64,000 bases of DNA from Candidatus Aminicenantota bacterium (lineage in GTDB: Bacteria; Acidobacteriota; Aminicenantia; Aminicenantales; Saccharicenantaceae). Positions 49,143 to 59,036 of this stretch are shown here, piece after piece. The notes under the pieces were generated by a model. The model ran no database searches and was not told the origin of the DNA. It saw only the letters and a program-made list of their open reading frames with translations. Numbering within the stretch: the stretch's first letter is position 1; every line of letters starts with the position of its first letter. Where the stretch lies: contig JACIYJ010000002.1 of the NCBI GenBank assembly GCA_014360015.1, forward strand, positions 62,001-126,000. The letters run 5' to 3'. Position numbers and translations under genes: made by a program.

Positions 49143-50993
49143 TTATTCAGACATGACTTTTTCCCGGACAAAAGCCTCGATCACATCACCCGGCTGAATG
49201 TCCTGGGTCTTTTCCAGCCCGATCCCGCATTCGTAATCTTTCTTGACTTCGGTGACACTGTCTTTTAGATGTTTTAAGGATGAGATTCTGGTTTGGTACA
49301 GAACCTGGTTGCCTCTGATGATTTTCACTTCAGCATTCCTGACGACTTTTCCGTCGATGACCTGGCAACCAAGGATTGTTCCAACCTTTGGTATCTGGAA
49401 AATTTTCTTAACCAGAGCCCGACCGAGATAAGTCTCTTTGATCACCGGCTCGAGCATTCCAGCCACAGCCTTTTTGAGGTCATCAGTCAGTTGATAGATT
49501 ATTTTGTACAGTCTGATTTCAACTTTTTCGTTTTTAGCCAGTTCCTGAATCTTAGAAGGAACCTTGACGTTATAGCCGATGATGATGGCTCTGGAAGCTG
49601 AAGCCAGAAGGACATCAGCTTCAGTCACATTTCCGGTTGAGGCCTGGAGCACATTGATTTTGACTTTATCAGTGCTCAGAGTAGGCAGAAGTCCTTTGAG
49701 CACTTCAACCGAACCATGAACATCAGCCTTGATGATAACCGGAAGCTCCTTGGTCTGACCCTTTTCAATCTTCTTGAAAAGGTCTTCTAAGGTCAGGGGG
49801 ACTTCTTTTTCCGGGGTTTCTTTTTTGGCTCTGGCGATTCTGAATTCAGAAATCCGACGGGCAATTTCCAGGTCAGGAACGACCTGAAAGAAATTTCCAG
49901 CCTGGGGGACCTCGTTGAACCCCAAGACTTCGACCGGAACTGATGGTCCGGCGCTTTTTACCGGTTTCCCGAATTCATCAAACAGGGCTCGGGCTTTGCC
50001 GTAAGTTGTGCCGGAAATAAAAGCCTGACCGGGGGTGAGTGTTCCGAGCTGAATGATCACCGTACCCACCGGTCCTTTCTGCGGGTCGAGTCGGGATTCC
50101 AGAACGACACCCTGGGCCGGCACGTAAGGATGCGACTTGAGCTCTAAGATATCTCCCAGCAGTAAAATCATTTCCAGAAGTTCATCTATGTTTTTCTTTT
50201 CTTTAGCCGAAATTTCAACACAGATGGTCTTTCCGCCCCATTCTTCTACAATCAGACCTTCCTTAGCCAGCTGCTGTTTGACTCTTTCCGGGTTAGCTTC
50301 GGGCTTGTCAATCTTGTTGATAGCTACGATGATCGGAACATTGGCGGCCTGGGCATGGCTGATGGCTTCCTTAGTTTGGGGCATCACACCATCATCAGCT
50401 GCCACCACCAATACTACGATATCGGTGACCTGAGCCCCACGGGCTCTTAACTGGGTGAAAGCTTCATGACCGGGAGTATCGATAAAGGTAATGTAGCGGT
50501 TCTTATAATTGACTCTGTAAGCTCCGATGTGCTGGGTGATCCCTCCGGCTTCCCGGTCAACCAGGTTGGAAGACCTGATGGCATCAAGCAAGGTAGTCTT
50601 GCCGTGGTCAACGTGACCCATGATGGTCACTACCGGAGGCCTCGGTACCAGGTCATCAACCAGACTGAAAGCCAGTTTGCGGATATCCTGTTCGAGAGAG
50701 ACCATCTCCAGGTCGATCTTGATTATCCTGGAAATGGCCTGAAGAAGAGTTTCATCAACCAGGTCGGAAGCCGAAACGTCGTAACCGAGAGCGACTAAAT
50801 GGTCGATCAGATCTTTTGGCTTAATCTTAAAACGCTCAGCCACATCCTTGACCGAAGAGCCTTCCTGAATCTGAATTTTTGGCCTGGGTTTTGGGGCAGC
50901 TTCGGCTTTAGTGGTTTTCTTTTTAGCTGTAGCTGGGCCTGTTTCGGTTGTCGTTTTATTCTTAGTTTTTTCCATAGTTTGTTCTTCGATCAT
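49143..50993 (-). CDS. infB: Translation initiation factor IF-2
   Basis: GTPase that places initiator tRNA on the 30S subunit. At 616 aa it is a short form: a 35-residue Lys/Thr-rich start, an IF2-N domain ([23 protein letters not shown] near 48), then the G domain with GHVDHGKTT near 126, DTPGHEAF near 174 and NKID near 228, followed by domains II-IV ending [11 protein letters not shown]. The long spacer of enterobacterial IF2 is absent. Its start overlaps the nusA stop by 4 nt. Confidence 0.98.
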   Translation of the reverse strand: MIEEQTMEKTKNKTTTETGPATAKKKTTKAEAAPKPRPKIQIQEGSSVKDVAERFKIKPKDLIDHLVALGYDVSASDLVDETLLQAISRIIKIDLEMVSLEQDIRKLAFSLVDDLVPRPPVVTIMGHVDHGKTTLLDAIRSSNLVDREAGGITQHIGAYRVNYKNRYITFIDTPGHEAFTQLRARGAQVTDIVVLVVAADDGVMPQTKEAISHAQAANVPIIVAINKIDKPEANPERVKQQLAKEGLIVEEWGGKTICVEISAKEKKNIDELLEMILLLGDILELKSHPYVPAQGVVLESRLDPQKGPVGTVIIQLGTLTPGQAFISGTTYGKARALFDEFGKPVKSAGPSVPVEVLGFNEVPQAGNFFQVVPDLEIARRISEFRIARAKKETPEKEVPLTLEDLFKKIEKGQTKELPVIIKADVHGSVEVLKGLLPTLSTDKVKINVLQASTGNVTEADVLLASASRAIIIGYNVKVPSKIQELAKNEKVEIRLYKIIYQLTDDLKKAVAGMLEPVIKETYLGRALVKKIFQIPKVGTILGCQVIDGKVVRNAEVKIIRGNQVLYQTRISSLKHLKDSVTEVKKDYECGIGLEKTQDIQPGDVIEAFVREKVMSE

Positions 50994-52015
50994 TCCTGTT
51001 TTATTGAAATTTTCCAGCCGACCAGCTTGCTGGCCAGGCGGACATTAATGCCCTTCTTGCCAATGGCTAAGGAAAATTGTTCCTTATCCACCCTGGCCTC
51101 CATCTCTTTTTCCGCTTTGTTGGTGATGACTATTTTGTTGATCTTGGCCGGGCTCAGGGCAGATTTGGCATAAGAAATCGGATCAGGCGCCCATTCGATG
51201 ATATCTATTTTTTCTCCCTGCAGTTCTTTGGAGATGACCAGGATTCTGTTGCCTTTAACCCCGATGCAGGCGCCCACCGGGTCGATATCCTTATCGTTGC
51301 TGAAAACCGCTACTTTGGCTCTTTCACCTGGCTGTCTGGCCACGTCCTTGACCTTGATCGTTCCTGAAGAGATTTCTGGAATTTCCAGCTCCAGCAGTTT
51401 CATCAAAAACTTGGGCGAAGTTCTTGTCAGAAGAACCTGCGGCCCGCGGGCATTTTTCTGAACCTGGGCGATCAGAGCCTTAACCAGGTCTCCAGGCTTG
51501 AATTCTTCGTTTGGTAATTTATCTTTGTTGGGCAGAAAAACTTCAGTCCGGTTGACTTCTAACACCGTTCCGTTATTTTCAAACCGGCGGACGACTCCAG
51601 TTACAATTTCGCCTACCCGGGGGGCAAATTCTTCATAAACTTTTTCCAGTTCAGCATCTCGGACTTTCTGGAAAATAACCTGCTTGGCCGCTTGAGCGGC
51701 AATCCGGCCCAGAGTCTCGGCAGGTAATTCAATCTCGATAGTTTCATCCAGGCGGGCTTCCGGATTGTGAATCAGAGCCTCATCCAGAGAAATTTCTTTG
51801 GCCGGATTTTTAACCTCGGACACCACAGTTTTGACTGCATAGACTCGAAGCTCACTTTTTTCGGGCTTAAAATCAACGTGAATTTCTTCGCCCCTGTTGA
51901 AAAATTTGGTGGCCGCAATCCGCAGAGATTCCTCGATGGCCTTTATAATGACCCGAGGTTCAACACCGCGCTCTTTGCTGAGCTGATTGATAGTATTCCA
52001 AACGTTGACTTTCAT
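50990..52015 (-). CDS. nusA: Transcription termination/antitermination factor NusA
   Basis: RNA-polymerase-associated factor. The 341 aa contain the NusA N domain (to about 125), an S1 domain (GEIVTGVVRRFENNGTVLEVNRTEVFLP near 132) and KH domains (GACIGVKGNRI near 245 and KKGINVRLASKLVGW near 317). It lacks the C-terminal acidic repeats of enterobacteria, as is common. First gene of the nusA-infB-DUF503-rbfA-nrnA-truB run. Confidence 0.97.
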   Translation of the reverse strand: MKVNVWNTINQLSKERGVEPRVIIKAIEESLRIAATKFFNRGEEIHVDFKPEKSELRVYAVKTVVSEVKNPAKEISLDEALIHNPEARLDETIEIELPAETLGRIAAQAAKQVIFQKVRDAELEKVYEEFAPRVGEIVTGVVRRFENNGTVLEVNRTEVFLPNKDKLPNEEFKPGDLVKALIAQVQKNARGPQVLLTRTSPKFLMKLLELEIPEISSGTIKVKDVARQPGERAKVAVFSNDKDIDPVGACIGVKGNRILVISKELQGEKIDIIEWAPDPISYAKSALSPAKINKIVITNKAEKEMEARVDKEQFSLAIGKKGINVRLASKLVGWKISIKQE

Positions 52016-52053
52016 TCCGAGGCTTATCCTTCAGAGTAATAAAACGGAAAGAA

Positions 52054-52082
52054 ATTATATCTTAAAAGAGGAAAGGTTGCAA
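52054..52082 (-). promoter_or_regulatory. Promoter of the nusA-infB operon
   Basis: Minus strand TTGCAA (52082-52077), 17 bp, exact TATAAT (52059-52054), with nusA ATG 38 nt downstream. Confidence 0.65.
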
Positions 52083-52100
52083 TTAAGCAGGAGAAAATGT

Positions 52101-53411
52101 TTACCCGGCCAGCTCTCCATGCAGGCTGTACGGACCACAACCGGTGATTTTAACTTCCACAAAACTATTGCTGACATCCACGGGTGAGGTGAAATTCACC
52201 ACCTGAAAACCTTCATTTCGTCCAGAATAAAGATTCCCTTTTTTGCTCCGACCAAGGCAAAGAACTCTGAGCTTTTGACCGATGAGTTTTTGATTGAGGG
52301 CCAGCTGAATTTCTTTCTGCTTGGTCTGAAGACGAATCAGGCGGTCGATTTTAACTTCCTCCGGGACATCATCTCTCATCCTGGAAGCTGCGGTCAGCGG
52401 TCGGGGAGAATAGCGGAAAGAGAAGATGTTGGTGAAATGTATTTGCTCCACAGCCTCCATGGTCTGCTCAAAATCTTCTTCTGTTTCAGTGGGAAAGCCG
52501 ACGATGATATCCGTGCTCAAACTGATGTCTGGCATCAACGACTTCAGCAGGTCAATCTTTTCTAAATAATCTTCCTTAGTATAATTCCGGTTCATCTTTT
52601 CCAGGATACGGTTTGAGCCTGATTGAAGCGGCAGATGAAGTTGATGACAAACTTTTCTAATTGAGGCCATCGCCTGAGCCATCTCTAAGGTGAAGTTTTT
52701 CGGATGGGAAGTCAAGAATCTGATCCATTCTATTCCATCAATTTCAGCAATTTTCCCCAGCAGTTCAGGCAATCCGGCCCCAGTTTCTGGGTCGCGATAA
52801 GAGTTAACGTTCTGTCCGAGGAGCTGAACTTCAAGGTAGCCCCGGTCAGCCAGCATTTTTATTTCTTCGATGATGGCTGAAAGCGGCCGATATTTCTCCC
52901 GGCCCCTGGTAAAAGGAACCACGCAGAAAGTACAAAAGTTGTTGCAGCCTTCCATGATGGTTACATAAGCCGAAACCGGACTCTCTCTGGTTTCAGGTAC
53001 TATCGGCAACTCGACCCAGCTTTTTTTCCATTCAGTCAGGACCCTCTTTTCTGTCAGAAAATTGTTCAGGAGAAGTGGCAGGGCCTGGTATTGAGGCGGT
53101 CCGACTACTAGGTCGAGATAGGGAAACTTTTTCAGAAGTTTTTCCCGGTAAAGTTGAGCCACACAGCCAAGGCAGACAATAACTGAACCACGACGTTCTT
53201 TTTGCTCCTTGAGGCGCCCCAGATAGGAAAAAAGCTTTTCCACCGATTTTTCCCGGACAGCGCAGGTGTTAATCAGAATGAGGTCGCTTTTTTCAGGAGA
53301 TCTGGCTGGTCTGGCTCCTTCCTTGAGTAGCAGACTGGCCACGTGCTCAGAGTCGTTGACGTTCATCTGACAGCCAAAAGTGTGGATGTAAAATGTCTTT
53401 CCTTCTAACAT
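52101..53411 (-). CDS. miaB: tRNA-2-methylthio-N6-dimethylallyladenosine synthase
   Basis: Radical SAM methylthiotransferase acting on i6A37 of tRNA. The 436 aa have the N-terminal UPF0004 domain with its three Cys (FGCQMNVNDSE near 14, NTCAVREKSVEK near 48, LGCVAQ near 82), the radical SAM motif CNNFCTFCVVPFTRGREKYR near 155-174, and a TRAM domain from about 370. The ordering and residues match MiaB rather than RimO or MtaB. Confidence 0.95.
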   Translation of the reverse strand: MLEGKTFYIHTFGCQMNVNDSEHVASLLLKEGARPARSPEKSDLILINTCAVREKSVEKLFSYLGRLKEQKERRGSVIVCLGCVAQLYREKLLKKFPYLDLVVGPPQYQALPLLLNNFLTEKRVLTEWKKSWVELPIVPETRESPVSAYVTIMEGCNNFCTFCVVPFTRGREKYRPLSAIIEEIKMLADRGYLEVQLLGQNVNSYRDPETGAGLPELLGKIAEIDGIEWIRFLTSHPKNFTLEMAQAMASIRKVCHQLHLPLQSGSNRILEKMNRNYTKEDYLEKIDLLKSLMPDISLSTDIIVGFPTETEEDFEQTMEAVEQIHFTNIFSFRYSPRPLTAASRMRDDVPEEVKIDRLIRLQTKQKEIQLALNQKLIGQKLRVLCLGRSKKGNLYSGRNEGFQVVNFTSPVDVSNSFVEVKITGCGPYSLHGELAG

Positions 53412-53522
53412 CGGCTAAACTCACAACCTTATTCTCAGGATTAATCATTTTATTATAGCTTAATTTGGCAGGATTGGTTATACGGGAAAACAGCAGGTAG
53501 CCTGAATTGACTGAATCTGAAC

Positions 53523-55205
53523 TCAATTTCTGGAAGAATTCTGCTGGAGGAGTTCCTTAGCCATCTGCAAACTGGCTTCGGTCAAGCAGCTACCGGCAAT
53601 AAGCCTGGCAATTTCTTCGGGCCGGTCCCTGTCTTTAAGCTTTTTTACCAAGGTAAAAGTTCTTTCTTTCTCAGTCTTCTTCTCAATCCGGAAATGACTG
53701 CTGGCCGCTGAAGCAATCTGGGGTAGGTGAGTAATGCATAAAATCTGGTGATGCCGGGCTAACTGCTGGAGCTTTCTGGCAACAAAGTCCGCGGTTTTTC
53801 CACCGATTCCCGAATCAATTTCGTCAAAAATCAGGGTTTTGCCGCGTTCGGTCTCTTTGCCCAGGACTTTAAAGGCCAGCATGATTCGCGAGAGTTCACC
53901 ACCAGAAGCAATTCGTCGCAATGGCTTTAATTCTTCTCCCGGATTGGGCGAAAGCAGAAACTCCGCCTCTTCGCTACCCAGTTCTCTGATGGTTGAAAGG
54001 TCTTCAAGAGACGGTTTTACGGGTTTGAACTCGACTTTAAATCTGGCTCTGGCCATGGCTAATTGGCTGAGCTCTTTTTCGATGCTTTGCTCAAGGATTC
54101 TGGCTTTTTCCTGACGTAGAGCCGACAGTTCCCGAGCAAATTTTTGATAAACGGCAAACGCTTCCTGAATTTCCCTGTCCAGGTCGGCCAGTTTTTCTTC
54201 GCTTTTTTCCAGCTCTTCTTTTTCCTTTTTTATTCTTTCGAGGTATTTTAAGATTTCTTCAATGGTGGTTCCGTATTTCCGCTTGAGCCTTTCCAGCCAG
54301 CTGAGCCTTGCTTCTATCTCTTCTAATCTTTCTGGCGAAGGTGTATATTTATCCCTGAGCTTGATCAGGTTGTCTACCAGCTCTCGGAGAAAAATGCTAA
54401 AATCGTTCAGCTGGCCCAGGCCGGCCTCAAGTTCGGGGAAAAAGGTGGTGAGCTCAGAAATTATGTTTTCCACTCTTTTCAGTCCGGCTATCAAAGACTC
54501 TTCGCTTTCATAAGAAATATCTATGGCTGAACTGACCAACTGGGCGATTTTTTCTGAATTCTTTAGAATTGAACGTTCCTGGAGAAGTTCGTCATCTTCC
54601 CCGGGCCGGAGTTCAGCTTCTTCAATTTCTTTTATCTGAAAAGTTATAAAATCTAATCTCTGAGCTCTTTCTTTTTGCTTAGTTTCGAGTTCAGTCTTTT
54701 CCCGGATTAAAGCTCGGACCTTCTGAGCAGCCTGTTTGACTTTTTCTCTCAGTTCGCCGGCTTCAGCAAAGGCATCCAGAAATTTCAAATGGTTGGAATT
54801 ATCCAGAAGGAAGATGTGGTCATTCTGGCCGTAGATATCAATGAGCTTTTCACTGAGCTCTTTGAGCTTTTTTAGTGGCACCAGGACGCCGTTCAGATAG
54901 GACTTGCTCAGTCCCTGGCTGGAAATTATTCTCTGGAGGAAAAGCTGGCTCTCAGCCTCCAGTTCAATGTCTTCTGGCAGTTGGCTTCTATCTGTGATTT
55001 CAAACACCGCTTCAACTGAAGCTTCAGATTTTCCGGTACGGATGAGATCAGGTGAAGCCTTTTCTCCAAGCAAGAGTTTTAAGGCATCAATGATGATAGA
55101 TTTGCCGGCGCCGGTTTCGCCAGTCAGGATGGTAAAACCCGGGTCAAAATCCAGCTCAATATCTTCTATCGTAGCCAGATTCTTAATCCTGAGAAAGCGA
55201 ATCAT
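53523..55205 (-). CDS. recN: DNA repair protein RecN
   Basis: SMC-like ATPase used in double-strand break repair. The 560 aa have the Walker A GETGAGKSI near 30 (with LDFDPGFTILTG before it), a long coiled coil between about 150 and 370, the ABC signature RIASGGELSRIMLAFK near 440 and Walker B TLIFDEIDSGIGG near 463. The terminal region with GSCLTEASLQMAKELL is the RecN end. Confidence 0.96.
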   Translation of the reverse strand: MIRFLRIKNLATIEDIELDFDPGFTILTGETGAGKSIIIDALKLLLGEKASPDLIRTGKSEASVEAVFEITDRSQLPEDIELEAESQLFLQRIISSQGLSKSYLNGVLVPLKKLKELSEKLIDIYGQNDHIFLLDNSNHLKFLDAFAEAGELREKVKQAAQKVRALIREKTELETKQKERAQRLDFITFQIKEIEEAELRPGEDDELLQERSILKNSEKIAQLVSSAIDISYESEESLIAGLKRVENIISELTTFFPELEAGLGQLNDFSIFLRELVDNLIKLRDKYTPSPERLEEIEARLSWLERLKRKYGTTIEEILKYLERIKKEKEELEKSEEKLADLDREIQEAFAVYQKFARELSALRQEKARILEQSIEKELSQLAMARARFKVEFKPVKPSLEDLSTIRELGSEEAEFLLSPNPGEELKPLRRIASGGELSRIMLAFKVLGKETERGKTLIFDEIDSGIGGKTADFVARKLQQLARHHQILCITHLPQIASAASSHFRIEKKTEKERTFTLVKKLKDRDRPEEIARLIAGSCLTEASLQMAKELLQQNSSRN

Positions 55206-55236
55206 TTTTACTGATTTTAACCAAATTTATTTAAGG

Positions 55237-56706
55237 TTACTTTTTGGTTATCTTATAGGGTATGACTGCCCGTTCGGTGTTAATCCGTCCATATCCGGCA
55301 TAATCATCCTTGCCAGGATACTCAGTGGAATTGACGTCATCTGGTGTGTATTTGATAATTTTAACTATGTCGGCTGGAGTCAACCAGGGTTTGGCTGATT
55401 TGATCAGAGCGGCAAAGCCAGCCACATGGGGAGCAGCCATCGAGGTCCCGGAAGCAAAAGCATAAGGAAGATAGCCGGGCTCGGTCTGAGAAACCGGGTA
55501 AGTGCTCAACACCCAGACGCCGGGCGCAGCCACATCGAGCTGAGTTCCATAGTTAGAAAAATCAGCTATTTGGTCGTTGTAATCACTGGCGCCCACAGCC
55601 AAACAGTACTGGTCGTAAGCAGCAGGATAAAGGACAAAGGTCGGGTCTTCAGGAGCACTGTGATTTCCAGCAGCAGCTACTAAAACAATCCCTTTGTTGT
55701 ATGCATATTTTAGGGCTTCTTCGAGAGCCTGTGAGGGTTCAGTGCCCCCCAGACTCATATTTATTACCTGGACCTTAGCCTGGCCAGAAGTATAATCAGC
55801 TGCCCAGATAAGAGCATCAATCAGCCATGAATAGTCTCCTTCACCGTCAGCGCTGATGACTTTTCCTGGTAATATCCGGCAATTCCAGGCAACGCCAGCA
55901 ATGCCTTCGCTGTTATTAGTTTCAGCAGCGATTATCCCGGCCACATGGGTTCCGTGCCAATGGTCATCAAAGGCGTCGTAATCGTTGTTGACAAAATCAC
56001 GCCCGGTAGAGATAACTTTGTTGGCCAGGTCGGGATGAGTATAATCAACGCCAGTGTCCAGAACTGCTATCAGGACATTCGGATCACCCTTACCGTAATC
56101 CCAGGTACCAGTGATTTTGATATCGGCTCTGGCCTTGCCAGTAGGACTACCGGGAATTTGCAAAACACCACCGGGATTGTACAGGGCATACTGATACCTG
56201 AACAATTGGTCGTTGGGTGTGGTGCAGAGACGGAGCTTGTAATCCGGTTCAGCATAAAGAACATCAGGATTGCTCCGAAGAGCAGCCAAGGTTTCTTCCA
56301 CCGTGGTGCCTTCAGCCACCTGCATTACATAGACATTGATCCTTGGAATCAACCGAAAACTTTTCGGCTGATAAGCTCTCAGGATGTTTTCAGTGGATTG
56401 GGCGGAAATTTCCGGCTTGAACTTGACGATTAATTTTTCTGAAGAATAATTTTTCACCAATCGTTTAGTTTCAGGTTGATTGATGATTTTTATCTTCGAA
56501 AGCAAATTCGCCTGACTGAGAGAAGAGATTTCTTCGCCGAACTTCACTCTGCTTTTCTTATTAAGAAAAGTGGTTGGTTTTTCCTGTTTCTTTTTCTGGG
56601 CTGAAAGTTCCAGAGAGCCGAGTCCCAGAATAAAAGCTGCCAGGCAGATTAAACCTATGAGTAAAATTGAAACTTTTTTTCTAAAAAACTTATTCATATT
56701 TTTCAT
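55237..56706 (-). CDS. Secreted subtilisin-like serine protease (S8)
   Basis: Subtilase with a signal peptide (KVSILLIGLICLAAFILGLGS) and an I9-type propeptide (LIVKFKPEISAQST to about 145). The triad is complete: Asp in AVLDTGVDYTHPDL near 216, His in HWHGTHVAGII near 251, Ser in ASGTSMAAPHVAG near 430. The thermitase-like PNDQLFRYQYAL segment is present. Start at 56706 is preferred to the ATG at 56709 because GGAGG (56717-56713) is then 6 nt upstream rather than 3. 489 aa. Confidence 0.95.
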   Translation of the reverse strand: MKNMNKFFRKKVSILLIGLICLAAFILGLGSLELSAQKKKQEKPTTFLNKKSRVKFGEEISSLSQANLLSKIKIINQPETKRLVKNYSSEKLIVKFKPEISAQSTENILRAYQPKSFRLIPRINVYVMQVAEGTTVEETLAALRSNPDVLYAEPDYKLRLCTTPNDQLFRYQYALYNPGGVLQIPGSPTGKARADIKITGTWDYGKGDPNVLIAVLDTGVDYTHPDLANKVISTGRDFVNNDYDAFDDHWHGTHVAGIIAAETNNSEGIAGVAWNCRILPGKVISADGEGDYSWLIDALIWAADYTSGQAKVQVINMSLGGTEPSQALEEALKYAYNKGIVLVAAAGNHSAPEDPTFVLYPAAYDQYCLAVGASDYNDQIADFSNYGTQLDVAAPGVWVLSTYPVSQTEPGYLPYAFASGTSMAAPHVAGFAALIKSAKPWLTPADIVKIIKYTPDDVNSTEYPGKDDYAGYGRINTERAVIPYKITKK

Positions 56707-56724
56707 CATTGACCTCCCTCATGC

Positions 56725-57522
56725 CTAAAAAGCATAGAAAAAGCTGATCCCGCCGCCGAGGGCAGTTTTGCTGCCAAGATAAACTCTGGCTCTGGGAATC
56801 AGACATATTTTCTCAGACAAACTGATGTTCCAGCCCAGAGTGATGGATAGAAGGCCAGCGTCTTTCAGATCTTTGGTTTCATCGCCGGTTAGATCCTCGA
56901 TTTTCTCGGTCATTTTGAAGGTGCCCCAGAGTTTTGAAGCAGCTATCTGGAGAAAAGGCTGAACTTTTTCCAAGCCATCGTAAAGCACAAAAATTCCACC
57001 CGAAGCCTGAGCCCAATCAGGCTCAGTCTGAGCTTCTCCAGGATAGATAAAACCTTCTAAGACAAAGGTTTTTTTGAAACCAATATAAGAAGCGAAATCA
57101 GCCATCAGGCCAAAATTAAAGCTGGAAGTGGTGAAAAAAGTTTTGTCAATTCCCAGACCGAAGATGATTCCAGAAATGCTTCCACCTTCATAATCAAGTG
57201 TGATTGGCAGATGACCAAAAGTTATTCCGTTAAGATTGGTATTACCCAGCCCGGCAAAAACATTGAGGTCAAAAAATCCACCCAGATTCTTAGCCCGGGC
57301 CTCAAGCAGTAGGTTCAGCGATTTAAGAGTGGAACTCTTATCATCCCATTTGATCCCCCGGTTGAACAAGTCAGCCGTCAATCCCAGTTCCCAGGTAGTT
57401 TTGCTCTCAGAACTGCTCTGAGCCAGGAGAACCTGCCCGCTAAAGGCTACCAGCAGGATGAAGAGCAAAACTGCCGGCACTCTGCAGCCAGTCCTTTTTG
57501 CTCTGATTGATGGTGATAACAT
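56725..57522 (-). CDS. Predicted outer-membrane beta-barrel protein
   Basis: No family recognised. A 265-aa protein with an uncleaved-looking basic start (IRAKRTGCRVP), a signal sequence to QVLLAQ, and alternating strands thereafter (WELGLTADLF, FFDLNVFAGLG, SGIIFGLGIDK, FNFGLMADFA, LLSITLGWNISLS, CLIPRARVYLG) ending GGGISFFYAF. The final aromatic Phe suits BamA-dependent insertion. GGGAGGG lies upstream. It precedes the S8 protease by 18 nt and follows bamD by 16 nt. Confidence 0.7.
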   Translation of the reverse strand: MLSPSIRAKRTGCRVPAVLLFILLVAFSGQVLLAQSSSESKTTWELGLTADLFNRGIKWDDKSSTLKSLNLLLEARAKNLGGFFDLNVFAGLGNTNLNGITFGHLPITLDYEGGSISGIIFGLGIDKTFFTTSSFNFGLMADFASYIGFKKTFVLEGFIYPGEAQTEPDWAQASGGIFVLYDGLEKVQPFLQIAASKLWGTFKMTEKIEDLTGDETKDLKDAGLLSITLGWNISLSEKICLIPRARVYLGSKTALGGGISFFYAF

Positions 57523-57538
57523 TTATCCCTCCCTTAAT

Positions 57539-58342
57539 TTACTTATTGGTTTTATTCCTTTCTTCCAGGAATTTTAATCTCTTTTGGGCTTCCTTGACAA
57601 ACTTGCTTTGAGGGTAATCAGTGACCAGCTTGGTGAAGTAAGGATAACTTTCATCATATTTTTTACCCTGAAAATAGCTGTCCCCAAGGTAAAAATAAAC
57701 CGCATCCATTTTCTTATAATTTGGATACTTTGTCAGTATATCCTGCAGACGGCTGACAGCTGCTCTATAGGCTTTGCTTTTATAGTAAAACTGACCAATG
57801 AGGAATTCATGCTCAGCCAGTCGTTGCTCACAGTCTTTTATTTTTTCTTCGGCTTGTTTGGCATATTCGCTGTTAGGATAGGTGGCTACAACTTTCTTAA
57901 ATTCCTGAAGAGCTTGCACCGTTTTGGTCTGATCCCGACCCGGTTTTAGGGCTTTTTTGTAAAAAGTCATAGCGATCTGGTACTGACAGTAGGGAACAGA
58001 GGGGCTGGTAGGATAAAGGCTGATAAACTCCCGGTATTCAGCCGCAGCTAAGATCAGGTTGGCTTCATCACCCTTTTTAAAATAAGTATCAGCAATCAGC
58101 AGCTTGGCCCGCTGGGCATAAAAGCTTTTGGGGAAGGAGTCAATGACCTGTCTTAAGAACAAAATACCCTTTTCTGTGTCTTTTTTAATATACTCTTCGC
58201 CGAGCTTGAACAGAGCTTCATCCGAAGAGGATGTTTCCGGCGGCAGGGTCTCCACCTCAACCGCCGATTTTCTGCATGAGACCGAGGTTAGAGGAATGGT
58301 TGCAATTAAGAGAGTAACCAGAAGACAGAGTTTTTTCTTCAT
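57539..58342 (-). CDS. bamD: BamD-like outer-membrane assembly lipoprotein
   Basis: Lipoprotein partner of BamA in beta-barrel insertion. The 267 aa begin with a lipoprotein signal (LTSVSC, cysteine at about 23) and continue as five TPR-like repeats: KLGEEYIKKDTEKGILFLRQVIDSFP, RAKLLIADTYFKKGDEANLILAAAEYREFISLYP, KVVATYPNSEYAKQAEEKI, YRAAVSRLQDILTKYPNYKKMDAVYFYLGDSYF and YPYFTKLVTDYPQSKFVKEAQKRL. The order and length match BamD. Confidence 0.88.
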   Translation of the reverse strand: MKKKLCLLVTLLIATIPLTSVSCRKSAVEVETLPPETSSSDEALFKLGEEYIKKDTEKGILFLRQVIDSFPKSFYAQRAKLLIADTYFKKGDEANLILAAAEYREFISLYPTSPSVPYCQYQIAMTFYKKALKPGRDQTKTVQALQEFKKVVATYPNSEYAKQAEEKIKDCEQRLAEHEFLIGQFYYKSKAYRAAVSRLQDILTKYPNYKKMDAVYFYLGDSYFQGKKYDESYPYFTKLVTDYPQSKFVKEAQKRLKFLEERNKTNK

Positions 58343-58352
58343 CTTTTATACC

Positions 58353-59036
58353 TCATTTCGTTCGAGCAATTTTCTGATTGAATTCGTTAGCGATAGCCTT
58401 CATCTTTTTCATTACCGAAATCGGGTCATCCGCTGAGTAGACAGACGACCCGCAGATGGCGATGTTCATACCCAGTTCGAATAGCGCTGCCAGGTTATCA
58501 AGCTTGATTCCTCCATCAACCGCAATTAACGCCGGCAATTTTTTCTCAGCGAGCCATTGACTGAGACGCTGAATTTTGTTCCTGGTAGCTGGAATAAATT
58601 TCTGTCCTCCCCAGCCCGGGTTGACCGTCATGATGATGACAAAATCAAGCTCGTCTAAAACTTCACTCAGTAACTCGATGGGTGTGGCTGGGTTCAGGGC
58701 TAAACCGGCTTTTCTGCCAGCTTCTTTTATAGTTTGAAGGTCTCGGTGAACATGGTGAGAAGCTTCTATGTGAAACGACAGCCAGTCAGCACCAGCTTCT
58801 AAAAACAACGGAATCATTTTGTCTGGATTATCCACCATCAGATGGACGTTAATTGGCAGCCTGGTTTTCTCACGGAGCGAGGCTACTAACTGATGACCGA
58901 AAGTAATGTTAGGGACAAAATGTCCGTCCATCACATCCAGATGAACCATATCAGCTCCGCCTTTCTCGGCAAGAATGACGGCTTCAGCCAGCCGGGAAAA
59001 ATCAGCTGAGAGAATTGAAGGTGCTATCAGGTACAT
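58353..59036 (-). CDS. rpe: Ribulose-phosphate 3-epimerase
   Basis: Pentose-phosphate pathway enzyme interconverting ribulose-5-phosphate and xylulose-5-phosphate. The 227-aa TIM barrel has all motifs: SILSADFSRL near 8, HLDVMDGHFVPNITFG near 34, DFVIIMTVNPGWGGQKFIP near 132 and VDGGIKLDN near 173. Its ATG follows the PASTA gene's TAA directly (TAAATG). Confidence 0.97.
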   Translation of the reverse strand: MYLIAPSILSADFSRLAEAVILAEKGGADMVHLDVMDGHFVPNITFGHQLVASLREKTRLPINVHLMVDNPDKMIPLFLEAGADWLSFHIEASHHVHRDLQTIKEAGRKAGLALNPATPIELLSEVLDELDFVIIMTVNPGWGGQKFIPATRNKIQRLSQWLAEKKLPALIAVDGGIKLDNLAALFELGMNIAICGSSVYSADDPISVMKKMKAIANEFNQKIARTK

